From positions 35,139,826 through 35,203,825 of the forward strand of contig NC_063150.1 in the NCBI RefSeq assembly GCF_020921035.1: a stretch of DNA of 64,000 bases, in the 5' to 3' direction. Origin of the DNA: Rhodamnia argentea. Taxonomy: Eukaryota; Streptophyta; Magnoliopsida; Myrtales; Myrtaceae. The translations under genes were made by a program, and so were the position numbers. This document shows positions 12,193-23,050 of the stretch, in pieces. Under the pieces are notes generated by a model. That model was not told the origin of the DNA. It was given only the letters and a program-made list of their open reading frames with translations, and ran no database searches. The first letter of the stretch is position 1, and each line of letters starts with the position of its first letter.

Positions 12193-12584
12193 GAGTTAAT
12201 ACCAAAATCCCAAACCGTGATAAATTTATTCAAAATTAATTTTTTTTACCACAAAGAATTTCAAGCTGGTACACATGTACCAGGCTTACCCTCCGTCAGT
12301 TTCTATTAGATTTTATCATCAAATTGCCGATTTGGATGACCTGCGAAAGTTAATGAGCGTACCAGTTTGAGATTTTTACCCTCCATTTATCATATATATC
12401 ATTTTGAAATTTTTCATGATAATAATTAAATTTATTAGGGTGGGTTTTTTAGCGGTCAAAAAAATTAATTTTGGATAAATTTGTCATACGTGTATCAATT
12501 TGAGATTTTATGTAATAAAAAATTAATTTTGAATAAATTTATCATATTTATGTATCGGTTTGAAATTCTTCGCGGTCTTAACTC
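12193..12584. mobile_element. Small Mutator-like (MITE-type) element, family M1
   Basis: Inverted ends: GAGTTAATACC at left and GGTCTTAACTC at right. Subterminal copies of 'AAATTT.TCA.A.GTGTA..GGTTTG' lie in opposite orientations in the two halves. It is flanked by near-identical 9-bp sequences, ATAAATAAA (12184-12192) and ATAATTAAA (12585-12593), one mismatch, as expected for an old MULE target duplication. Same family as 18763-21399, 20010-20832 and 43269-43663. Confidence 0.65.
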
Positions 12585-13024
12585 ATAATTAAAGTAAATT
12601 ACTTATGTTTCTTTTCCCTAAAGGACAGATGAATAAAGTCAGTCTCCAATAGAGCATTCAATTCAAACCTTCACGTCTTCCAATGCCTTTAACTTTTTTT
12701 TTTTTTTGGTTCTGGGTCGATATTCCAATGCCTTAACGTAGGCAGCAAGCCTTTTTGCCACCGCTCGCCTTCCACGTCGCTTCACATTCACACACCTTTA
12801 GCATTTCACTTCCCTTCACGTTTAAATTTGCATTTTGCACCCTGTTCTAACCCTCAAGAGTCTATGTTATCGTATATAGTCTCTCTTAGGACAGTTTGGT
12901 TTTACAAACTACATTGAAACTGTCGAATTTTCCCTCCATCGTGTTATTTTGGTGTAAATTTCCTGCAAGTCAGTCTTAGATAACCGGGTTGTTTAAAAAC
13001 GATAATAACCGGCATAAATAAGTG

Positions 13025-13534
13025 GGCATAATACCCTGAAAAACTTCCAACTTTAGCTCTTATCCCAATTTTATCTTTTGCCTCATAGAAAAACTCAAAG
13101 CTATTCTTATTCTGCCATAAACTCTCTTTTTTTGGTCTCATAAAAAAACTCTAACTTTATATCCAGTTTCAATTTTACTCTTAATTTTTTTGTCTCATAA
13201 AAAATTATAGCTTTAGGTCTAGTTTTTTTATACGGATGGTTAATGGGGGTAGATTTGTGACTCAAGTAGAAATTTATGATTTTTTTTTATTAAATCGTAA
13301 AGAACTTATGGTAAAACCGGGTCTCGACGGTAAAATGAGGACAAAACCTAAAGTTGAGAGTTTTTCATAAGACCAAAAAATGCTTAGGGTAGAATTGAGA
13401 GATGAACTAGTGTTTAAAATTTTTTATGAAAAAAATTAGGGTAGAATTGAGATTGTGGAGGGTTTTTTTTATGAGACAAAAAGTAAAATTGGGAGAAGAG
13501 CTAAAGTTGAGGGTTTTTTTTAGGGTATTAGGCC
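13025..13534. mobile_element. Small MULE-like element, family M2, with 10-bp target duplication
   Basis: Left end GGCATAATACCCTGAAAAAC and right end, reverse-complemented, GGCCTAATACCC. A perfect 10-bp direct repeat TAAATAAGTG flanks it (13015-13024 and 13535-13544). The arms carry repeated 'CCAACTTTAGCTC..ATCCCAATTTTA' and 'TTTGTCTCATAAAAAA' units. There is no coding capacity. Related elements lie at 52273-52986 and 60876-61371. Confidence 0.75.
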
Positions 13535-13544
13535 TAAATAAGTG

Positions 13545-14995
13545 TGAGCGAAGTCAATCTTTGTATCTCGCGGTTTAGGAGAAGGACAAAAACGCGAGCT
13601 ACAGTGAAAAGTTCGTGATTGCAATGCTTACTTTTCTAATGTAAGCATTGTCGCCATTAGAAAATCAACGTTGTGTTGGACACATAAGTTGACCTAGGTA
13701 TATCAGCCGGACCTCCAACATACTTGGTTTCAAACTCCAAATTTCCAATCATGTCAAGTGAGTGCTAGCAAAATTCAGTCAACCCACATTAAGATTTTTC
13801 GAAACGCTAACAAGTCGGGAGAGGGCTTCGTTCGTGGTACCGGTAACGATCGGATGATCATATTCAAGTCGGGCTGCCTTCACTTTCCTCAAGTATTGAG
13901 CGGTAGTTCCGCGCTATGCCAACATTATCAATATGCGATGACGCGGCGGGTGATCAATGCCTTATGTCTTCTTTTCAAGTCGACGAGATCCCAGTGTTTC
14001 AGAGGCATTGATTTCACGAGAAGCAAAATGGGATCACAACCCTAAAGGCTTCACACGGCTATATTTATCTTCACGGGAACTAGATTTGCATGAATATGAG
14101 CCGGGCGCATACACGTACAAACTTCGGAGCTTTTTATAGGTTTTCTATCATTGAAAGCTGCTAGCTTGACAGTTTAATAGTACAATTGGTTATTTTTTGA
14201 GAACTGCTAGCATGACGATCTGATAATATTGTCATTATTCCCGACCATACGATGTTTCCATTAATAAGTACTTTATGCAAAACACGCGATGATGATACAT
14301 GTGGATCTACGGTCGGAAATAATTGACGATCTTGTCAGGTTGTTAGGAAAGTATTTTCCTTATTTTTTACCACACGATTTCTCAATAAATGAATGCTTTA
14401 TGCAAAATACGGGATGATAATACATGAATCTACGATTGAATTGTATCGTACGTGTAAATTACTATCGGGGAGGGCATTTCCATATACACTGTCCAAGGCA
14501 CTTAAAAGAACATGCACATCTCATTGTCACAACGCCCCCAACCACGCAATTTACAAAAATTCTTTCTTTTTACTCTCTCTCTCTCTCTCTCTCTCCTCCG
14601 TATTCATTCATGCAAAGTCGCCGCCAACTACTCTCCCGTACCCCTCTTCCCACGTGAAACTCCTCCTACTCAATATTTATTATGGTTTCGACCCAAAAAA
14701 TATATATAAATATTTATTTATTATGGAGCTCTAATTTCCCCCTTCTTAATAATAACCCTTTTATTTTATTTTTTTTTGGGTTCGAAACCACCCTTTGATT
14801 GATTGATGCACCACCTTGCTTCTTCACCTTCTCCCTGAAATAAATAAATAAGAACACCCCTTTAACCTTCCCCCCTTTCGACCCAAACGCAGAAAAAATT
14901 ACAACCCCCCCTCCTCCTCTCCCCCCCCCAAAACACACACACACACACACAAGGAAGACCTTTCGACTTATAACGCATTACCATCAGCATCAACT
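13545..14995. other. Intergenic region upstream of CYP78A
   Basis: No gene is recognised. Two diverged direct repeats of about 55 bp lie at 14261-14315 and 14384-14436 (shared core CTTTATGCAAAA.ACG.GATGAT.ATACATG). A (CT)n run is at 14574-14595, and C/A-rich low complexity at 14905-14951 with (CA)n at 14933-14951. Confidence 0.5.
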
Positions 14996-15020
14996 CTCTC
15001 TCTCTCTCTGGCTCTCTGTC

Positions 15021-15030
15021 TATATATCGC
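15021..15030 (+). promoter_or_regulatory. TATA box of the CYP78A gene
   Basis: TATATATCGC lies 119 bp upstream of the start codon at 15140, followed by a CT-rich leader including (CT)n at 15061-15082. This is the usual arrangement of a plant core promoter with a pyrimidine-rich 5' UTR. Confidence 0.6.
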
Positions 15031-15139
15031 TTCCTCTCTCCTCACTCCAACTTCACCACTTTCTCTCTCTCTCTCTCTCTCTAGACCCGGCTTTAAACCT
15101 TAAAACTTTCCCCGAACGAGAGAGACTGAAGAACCAAGG

Positions 15140-17200
15140 ATGGCGGACGTGGGGATGATGACGATGAGCAAGGACGGTAGCAGCTGGTGGCTCCTCGCCC
15201 TCCCTTCCCCTGCCTTCTCCTCCTCCTCCGACCGCCTCCTTCACGATGCCTACGTCCTCCTTCCCTCCCTTCTCCTCGCCTTCCTCGCTCTCTCCCTCCT
15301 CACTTGGGCCCTCTCCCCCGGCGGCATCGCCTGGACCCACGGCAGGAACCGCATGGGCCCTCTCCCCATCCCCGGGCCCCGTGGCCTCCCCGTCTTCGGC
15401 AGCCTCCTCGCCCTCCGCAGCCTCCCCCACCGCGCCCTCGCCTCCGCCGCCGCCTCCCCGGACGGTGCCCAGCTCACGGCCTTCAGCCTCGGGTCGACCC
15501 CGGCCGTCGTCTCCTCCGACCCGCGGACCGCCCGTGAGATCCTCTCCTCCCCCGCCTTCGCCGACCGCCCGCTCAAGCGCTCCGCCCGCAGCCTCATGTT
15601 CGAGCGGGCCATCGGGTTCGCCCCCGCCGGCGCCTACTGGCGGCTCCTCCGCCGCGTCGCCGCGTCCCACCTCTTCGCCCCGCGCCGCGTCTCGGCACAC
15701 GGGCCGGCCCGCCTGCGCGACTGCGCCGCGATGGCGGTTCGCATCGCCGCCGAGCAGAAGGCCCGCGGCTTCGTGGTGCTCCGGGATCACCTTCAGCTGG
15801 CCTCGCTGAACAGCGTCATGGGGAGCGTGTTCGGGAAGCGATACGACGCCGCCCGCGACGCCGAAGAGCTCGAGGACCTGAGGTCGATGGTGAGGGAAGG
15901 GTTCGAGCTGCTGGGGGCGTTCAACTGGTCCGACTACGTGCCCTGGCTGCGCTACGTGTACGACCCGTTCCGCGTGGACGAGCGTTGCGCGAGGCTCGTC
16001 CCGAGAGTGAAACGTTTCGTCGGCGGCATCATCGCGGATCACCGGCAGAAGAATAACGACTGCGACGACGAGGTCGCCTCCGACGAGGCTGATTTTGTCG
16101 ATGTCTTGCTCTCTCTGGATGGCGACGAGAAGCTCGATGAAGATGACATGGTCGCCATCTTATGGGTACGTTGACCTACGATTCGTCACATCATTTAACG
16201 AATTCATTTAAATAATCGCGACATGCCCATGTCGATTTTTTATTAGCCCGGTCCTTTTCTTTGTGGGCCATTGTCGGATGAAATAATCGTATTTTTTTAA
16301 TGGTGACCAAACCTTGATCATCACAAGGAAAAGCCAAGAAACGGAGAGATTTGAAAAATAATCTTGGGATTAGTTACCTCTGCGGGCATTCGATTGTTTA
16401 TTTCCATTATTCCTTTTGTTTGGTTTCAAATTGAAGTGGTACAACGTAATTTGATCGTAACGTCCCGGATAGTAATAGCATCGTGTCGCTGTCGACTGCG
16501 CACGAGATGTGAAAGGTCAATTCATGGCCGCCGTTATTTCGTGTTAACGATCATTGAATTAGGTGAGAACTGTCCGTTTGCGCAGGAAATGATCTTCAGA
16601 GGCACGGACACGACGGCTCTGTTAACCGAGTGGATCATGGCCGAGCTGGTGTTGCACCCGCGAGTCCAAGAGGCGCTCCGGGAAGAGCTCGCCGACGCCG
16701 CCTCCCGCGCCGGCGGGAGAGTCCTGACCGACGCCGACATGGCCGGGCTGCCCTACCTGCAGGCCGTGGTCAAGGAAGGCCTGCGGATGCACCCTCCGGG
16801 CCCGCTCCTCTCGTGGGCACGGCTCTCCACGGCGGACGTCCAGCTCGGCAACGGGATGGTGGTCCCCGCCGGCACGACGGCCATGGTCAACATGTGGGCC
16901 ATCGCGCGCGACCCTGGGGTCTGGGAGGACCCGCACTCGTTCCGGCCCGAGCGGTTCCTGGAGCACGACGTCGATGTGCGCGGGGGCGACCTGAGGCTCG
17001 CCCCGTTCGGGTCCGGACGCCGGGTCTGCCCTGGGAAGAATCTCGGCCTGGCAACGGTGACCATGTGGGTGGCCGAACTGGTGCGCCGCTTCAAGTGGGC
17101 GGAGAACGCGGGTCGCCCAGTCGACCTGAGCGAGGTCTTGAAGCTGTCCTGCGAGATGAAGCATCCCTTGCACGCGGTGGCCGTGGAGAGAAATCGATAA
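15140..17200 (+). CDS. Cytochrome P450, CYP78A subfamily
   Basis: Exon 1 15140-16165, intron 16166-16585 (GTACGT...GCGCAG), exon 2 16586-17200; 546 aa. An N-terminal membrane anchor (about residues 35-60) is followed by the Pro-rich hinge [16 protein letters not shown], the I-helix FRGTDTT (348-352 for GTDTT), the K-helix ExxR (EGLR, 406-409) and the haem loop [10 protein letters not shown] with Cys490. [28 protein letters not shown] and the single intron after a Trp codon before EMIFRGTDT are CYP78A hallmarks. CYP78A enzymes (KLUH and relatives) are ER monooxygenases that make a still unidentified mobile growth signal controlling organ and seed size. Both exons are extremely GC-rich, with G or C at nearly every third position, unlike the other genes here. 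Its neighbour PROPEP suggests it is the CYP78A7-type member. Confidence 0.92.
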
Positions 17201-17480
17201 AAGGGTTCAGTCTTGATTAGGGTTTAGACAATAGCACTTCCACTCTCTATGTAATGGCGGTAGTATTGTTCTTCTAGTTTTTTTTTTTTTTTTTGCTATT
17301 TTTTTTCGAGTTTATCTAGGATTTTGTCGGACTTGTATATCTCTTAGCAATTTGTGGGTGTTGGGAATTTGTGTTTTTATTACCTTTTGGGTAGGGGACT
17401 CCAGTTTTGGGATGTCTTTGTAAGGGGTCCTATAGTTCCATATATGCTTTGTGAATTATAATAGCTGGAATATTATATCG
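17201..17480 (+). other. CYP78A 3' untranslated region
   Basis: AT-rich trailer after the stop codon, with a T run at 17279-17295 and AATTATAATAGC near 17455 that could serve as a polyadenylation signal. From here to 18430 I see no gene or clear repeat. Confidence 0.4.
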
Positions 17481-18434
17481 ACTTTGCTGCTTGGCGCGAA
17501 AATTCTTCTTTTACATCCGAAGATTATTCGGATTTTAATTTTGGGGTGAAACCCCTAACTAAATAATCGTAATGTCGAAATGTATTTGTAATCATGAACT
17601 TGGGAACTTGGGAATGACAAACGATGGTATATCTTTGTTGGAAAGAGTTCAATGAATTCGCTAATGGAATTTATCAAATTCAATGTTGAAGTGTAATACA
17701 CCCCACTAATAATTTCCATAGGTAATTAGGTAGAGATAACAAATTCTCATCCATTGATTAAAATTAAGTTTTACTCAATTCTACTACACACTATGCAAAC
17801 TAGTGTCCATATATAAAATGTCCAAAACACCCCTCATTAAGACAATACCAAACAGATAATGAAGTCAGATGGATTTTTACTGTAGGGCGACTTTACATCT
17901 CAACCGACATCGAATGCATGCTTAATTCCTGTCTTGCTTCTACATGATTTTCGCCAAATTGAGGTTTTGTAGGTCCATGTCACCATCCGTCTGTCTCTAC
18001 CCTAACTTCAAATTTGTAATTGCTTGACGAACGGCCTAATCTTTTATTTCCACTTGCCATTTTGATGTAATAATGAAAGAAAGCTCACACGCTTTTTGTG
18101 TCTTAACTACTTCCATACATCCTTCACCTAAATGAACAAGTTAGGACAGACAAAAGAGAGTGACTCATATATTGTTTTTCTCTTTTGACACATTTAATGT
18201 AACTTTCGAAATATAAGTAAATAATATACGTGAAACTAACATATAGGACAAACCAACGATCGGTTAGGTTCGAGCGACCCAGCCTTGCCCGAAGAGGAGG
18301 GATTTGGTCCGAGGATGCCGATTGTTACTGGGTGCTCACCAGCCTAAAGCCACCACCGCCATGCGCTCTCTCTTCGATTATTTCAAGATCCGATGCACAT
18401 CAAGGAGTTTGTATGTCCTTCTCTCGCGTGCTCG

Positions 18435-18665
18435 CTTGCTCATAGGAATTAGCACAAAATGAGTGATTAGAAAAATATCTTTCTCAAATGATCGCAAGTA
18501 TCGTTTGAAATAGTTAGTTAATAAAAAATATTTTTATGAGGAACAATAATTTGTGTCTAATATTTACGTAGACGATGAATTTTTTTCATTCATTCATATT
18601 TTTGTAAGCGATATAAGTGATTTTTCTGAAAAATATTTATCAAATCACTTATTTTTTTTACAAAA
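18435..18665. mobile_element. Decayed MITE-like inverted repeat
   Basis: The two halves are imperfect inverted copies: GTGATTAGAAAAATATCTTTCTCAAATGAT against ATAAGTGATTTTTCTGAAAAATATTTATC, around GAATTTTTTTCATTCATTCATATTTTTG. The same vocabulary (GAAAAATATTTTTC, TTCATTCATTTT, AAGYGATATAA) occurs in the MITEs near 24130, 27957 and 31655. Ends are not defined. Confidence 0.4.
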
Positions 18666-18825
18666 AAAAGATGACTTAAGTACATCAAAATTGTCCTTAT
18701 AGCTTGATGAAGACTTCAAAGAAGAAAAGAACATGTTTGATGACTTCACCATCTTGGAATTTTTAATGTAATTTCATGAAAAACCTCAAATTGATATATA
18801 TATATATATATATATATGATAAATT

Positions 18826-21061
18826 GGGGAAATTACCAAAAAAGTCCTAAACCTATTGCAATTGTGCCAATTCAATCTTAAACTTTTTTTTTTTACTGAT
18901 TAAGTCCTAAACCTTTTGCTATTGTGCCAATTCAGTCCATCCGGCGAATTTTGGCCGGCCGGTGCTGACGTGGACGCCGGTCGGCCGGCGACATAATATT
19001 TTAATAATTTTTTTCATTTTTTTTCCAAATTTACGGATTTTATTTTTATTTTTATTTTATTTTATTTTTACTTCTCCTTCCCAGTTCAGATCTGCACTCT
19101 TTCCTCCTTCATCCATGTCGTTGGTGATTTAAAAAAAAAAAAAATCCATGTCGTCGGTTGGCCAAATCGATCGATCGATCGAGAGAGAGAGTTCTTGGGG
19201 AAGAGAGTTCAGGTGCGAGCACAAGACCAAACCGTCGTGCCGCTTGCCGTCGTCGCAACCCGAGGGGGTTGGCCTCGGGTGTGGGGGTATACCTTTTGTA
19301 AAAGGAGGAAGCTTTCCTTTTGGACTCTCACGGTCTCTTCACTGGTTCTCGTTTGGGGTGAAGAGAAAAGGAGAAGGGAAAAAAAAAGAAAGAAAGGAGA
19401 GGGAGAGAATCTGAGGCGCAAGGGAGCTCTGCAGAGGAGGAAGAAGCAGTAGAGTTGGAAAAAAAAAAAAAAAAAGCTCGTTCACAAGGGAGAGGGAGAG
19501 CTCTGTGATTTTTGCAGGGCGAGAAAGGTCTTTCTTTCCTGGGGAGGTCTCGAAGGAAGAGTCTCTGAAGCAAAAAACAGAGCAGTTCAGACTTCAGAGA
19601 GCAAAAAAAAAAAAAAAATCGTGAGCAAGAGTGAGAGATCGAGCCAAGTTTTTGAGTCCAGACAATAGATCCAGACCTAGTTAACGTGTACACGCTTCTT
19701 TTCGACTGTGTTGTGCCTTTTTATGCTTCGTTTTGATGAAATCGCAGTGACCGGACCTTGCTCGAACCTCGTCGGGGCCGTGATCCGCGGCCTTCGAACG
19801 GACGTCATCACGCGCGGTCGAATCCGTTTGGGTAAGTCGTTCGGCCTTTATTTCTCCTGTTGCGGTGTTGTGGCTCGGTCCTGGCGGTTGGAGTTGGTGG
19901 ATGGCGCCGTTGATGGGGAGGCGGTTCCTGTGGAGGTCCAAGAGGGAGGACCTGTGAAAAGCATCGTGGAGAAGACGACCTCCTGGGCTGGGAAGGGGGA
20001 AATAAAAAAGGGTTAATACCATGAAAAACCCTAAACCGGTACACCCGTGACAAATTTACCCCAAACTATTTTTTTGACCACGAAAAACCCCAAACTGGTA
20101 CATATGTGACAAATTTACCACAAACTATTTTTTTTACCACCAAAAACCCTAAACTGGTATATTTGTGACAAATTTACCCTAAACTAATTATTTTGACCAC
20201 GAAATACCCTAAACTGGTACACATGTGACAAATTCACCCCCCGTTAAATCGTCACTTTGTTTTGGCCTTTGGTCCGCTACTGTATGGGAGGACACAACCC
20301 TTGGTGCTCCACCCATCCGTGCGCGATGGATGGTGTCATCGTACAAGAAGAGACTACTGAAGGAAGGAGGTTCACGATTTGACATAAATAGGTAAGCCTT
20401 AGGGGCAGCCGGCGGCGAAGATCCCGACCATGGAGACCATGGGGATAACCTGGTAACAATGATACGGAAAGCAAGTCTTCGATCTTACAAAGAAAGGCGA
20501 TGGCTCGAAGACCTCGTCTCTAATGCTTTTGCCTTCCACGAGACCGCACCTGTCGGATCTGAAGATCGCCTATCTCAAATTGATAAACCTGTAACAAATA
20601 GAGGGTTAAAGCCCTATATTGGTATACCCGTCAACTATCACATGTCACTAAATCAACAATTTGATAGTTAAATTTAATGAAAATTAACGGAGGGTAAATT
20701 TGTCACATGTGTACCAGTTTAGGGTAAATTTGTCACTGGTGTACCGGTTTGGGATTTTTTGTGGTCAAAAAAATAATTTAGGGTAAATTTGTCACAAGTG
20801 TACCGGTTTGGGGTTTTTCATGGTATTAACCCAATAAAAAATAAAAAATTCCGAAAATTAGAAAAAATAAATAAATAATATTAAAATATTATGTCGCCGG
20901 CCGGCCGGCGTCCACGTCAGCGCCGGCCGGCCAAAATTCGTCGGATGGACTGAATTGGCACAATAGCAAAAGGTTTAGGACTTAATCGGTAAAAAAAAAA
21001 GGTTTAGGACTCGAATTGGCACAATTGCAATAGGTTTATGACTTTTTTGGTAATTTCCCCC
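18826..21061. mobile_element. Pack-MULE-like element with long inverted repeats (middle layer)
   Basis: Terminal inverted repeats of about 200 bp begin GGGGAAATTACCAAAAAAGTC and run through GCAATTGTGCCAATTC to the palindromic GCCGGCCGG block and GACATAATATTTTAAT (left 18826-19025, right 20875-21061). A perfect 9-bp target duplication TGATAAATT flanks it (18817-18825 and 21062-21070), diagnostic of Mutator-like elements. There is no transposase. The interior 19080-20000 is GC-richer than the surroundings and looks like captured host sequence (5'-leader-like GA/CT tracts, then a short open stretch at 19708-20016), as in Pack-MULEs. I do not recognise the source gene. A second MULE is inserted at 20010. 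Confidence 0.85.
20010..20832. mobile_element. MULE of family M1 nested in the Pack-MULE (youngest layer)
   Basis: Near-perfect inverted ends: GGGTTAATACCATGAAAAAC at left; the right end, reverse-complemented, reads the same for 20 bases. Flanked by a perfect 9-bp duplication AATAAAAAA (20001-20009 and 20833-20841). The left arm holds four, and the right arm three, copies of a unit of about 55 bp (ACCCTAAACTGGTACA..TGTGACAAATTTACC). The core 20250-20660 is unrelated, moderately GC-rich DNA, probably captured. The high similarity of its arms makes it the youngest of the three layers. Confidence 0.85.
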
Positions 21062-21404
21062 TGATAAATTTATCCCAAATTAATTACTTAACCATAAAAA
21101 TTCTATATTGATATACCCGTGACGAATTTACCATCCATTAATTTTTGTTAAATTTTATCGTTAAATTGCTAGATTAGATGACATGTGGCAATTGACATAT
21201 ATACCAATTCAAGATTTTTACCCTCTGTTTATCATATGTGTATCACTTTGAAGTTTTGGTGATAAATTTGTTACAAATGTATTAGTTTGAAATTTTTTGT
21301 GATAAAAAATTTAGTTTGGGATAAATTTGTCGGGCGTGTACCAATTTGGGGTAAAATTTTCACACATGTACCAATCAGGAGTTTTTCGTGGTATTAACCT
21401 ACAA

Positions 21405-21740
21405 GAAAGGAAAAATGATTCATGAATTTTAGTACAATATATAATGTGGTTCCTGAACAATGTGGTCCATAAATTGTAGTTCAATGTGCAATATAGTTCA
21501 TGAGCTTTTAATTTGTTCAATATAATCTTTGAACTTCTAAACTATGAGAAAATGTTTAATGTTATCGATGAACTTGAACTAATGGAAGGACAATATTAAA
21601 CATCTTTATATAATTCACGAAATAAGTTGAACATGTTTCAAAAGTTTAAGGGTTGTATTGAACAAATTAAAAGTTCGAAAATTATATTATATAATGAATT
21701 AAATTTTATTGTTCATATTGAATATATTAAAAGTTTATAT
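21405..21740. repeat. AT-rich repeat with TTCATGAATTTT.GTTCAATAT units
   Basis: Units such as 'GTTCATGAGCTTTTAATTTGTTCAATAT' recur and then appear inverted (ATTGAACAAATTAAAAGTTCG). A similar sequence occurs at 49370-49500. It looks like another non-autonomous inverted-repeat element without clear ends. Confidence 0.45.
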
Positions 21741-23050
21741 ATTATTAAGTGGAAGATAGAAATCATTGTTGTCATTATAAAAGCAAAAATAAATAAATAA
21801 AAATAACTCTTTAGAGAGAGGGAGATGGCTGTGTATCTCGTGGCTTGGGCTTTGGGATATCTGTGTGCGTGTGTGTGTGGTTGGGGAAGAACGACAGGTC
21901 TCTTCTCGCCGACACAGTCAAACCAAAGACCGTATGATCGCAATCCTGCTGATATGACTGCTCCTCGTCTTTTTGAACAGCTTGCCCTCTCTTCTCTGAC
22001 ACCGTCTTCTCTTTACCCCCCAAGCTCGCTAACTTTTTGTGTCCGAACCTTTTCTCGATGCACTTGGAGAACAAAAATTCTCAGTAATTCCAAAATTTAC
22101 GATGAGAATTGGTTACCATCTAAGTTCATCTTGAAAGATGAAACATATATATCCTAAAGCAACATGTTACTTATGACTATGATTTCTTGTGTGTCCACAA
22201 TTGGTAACTCAGACTCAGATAAATCTTTCGAAAACTCAGATCGAGGAATGTTTACGAGGCTCCTGCCGCAAGTGAGACTCGAAGTGAGATTGTGGTCACT
22301 TTGCAATAATTCGGCGCATGCATAAGATTTCGGTTTTGCTTGAAATCCTAGGGTTCAGGAGTTTTTTTCCCCGTGTCTTTCATGGCGCTACATATTCTAA
22401 CTAGTGAAAATATCTATACATCAATCATTGACAAGTAGCCCATCTAGTCCTACCATCAACCCCGACAACGTCAGTGTTAGCCACCCGCATGGATCCAAAA
22501 GGCGTCCTGCTGTAATTTGCGTCTGTATGCAACTTTATCTCTCACTATAGCAATAATCCAAAGCCGAACCGATCAAAGACACATCTATCGAGCAGCAAGT
22601 CCATTTCAGCTCCAAATAATACCGAATCAAGGGCAGCCCGACTCGAGCCCTCGGTCAGCATCACAGACATGACTAATGTCCAACATAATTTGTAGCTACG
22701 AATCACATCGATCGAATCGCGTAATTTTCTATTTATGGTCGATGCACATGATCCATGACACTTGGTTTTGATTCTACATTTGTGGAAAACCAATTTTTTT
22801 TTTTTTCCGACACAACGGGTCGTGTGCTACCTGGTGTACCGGGGCGAAGGAAGGGGTTGCTTCTGTCAGGTCGCTGTTAGGTAGAGCTTGGTGGTGTCAG
22901 ATGGGGGCAGTGCATGGAAAAGGAGGACCTAGGAGTTCGGAAGAGGAGAGAGCGAAACCACGTGAAAATGGCAATTATTTACTGTACCTCCTCAATTTGT
23001 TGTCGCGAGTTACGTCCCCATCATCCCATCCCATCCATCATTTTTATCTG
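21741..23050. other. Intergenic region, no gene recognised
   Basis: Short ORFs on both strands at 21811-22157, 22545-22793 and 22901-23153 overlap each other in antisense and show no domain. No terminal repeats seen. Confidence 0.4.

Larger units (their letters stand above)
18763..21399. mobile_element. Oldest layer of a three-layer MULE nest (family M1)
   Basis: The left stub 18763-18825 (TTAATG..TTTCATGAAAAACCTCAAATTGATA) and the right part 21062-21399 (ending TTTTTCGTGGTATTAACC) together form one element of the family seen at 12193. It is split by the insertion at 18826-21061, which duplicated 9 bp of it (TGATAAATT). An (AT)n expansion at 18794-18817 lies in the left stub. I could not find the outer target duplication. 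Confidence 0.65.

Noticed and set aside
15053-16042. 329-codon antisense ORF over CYP78A exon 1
   Set aside because: It is a mirror of the GC-rich P450 exon: low-complexity Gly/Glu/Arg, no domain, and the sense strand has a complete, well-conserved enzyme.
16622-17220. Overlapping ORFs of 110-196 codons on both strands of CYP78A exon 2
   Set aside because: Shadow frames caused by high GC content; only the frame with the P450 haem loop is coding.
19148-20053. Several ORFs inside the Pack-MULE-like element
   Set aside because: Short, overlapping on both strands, Lys/Glu or Phe runs from A/T tracts; no recognisable domain.
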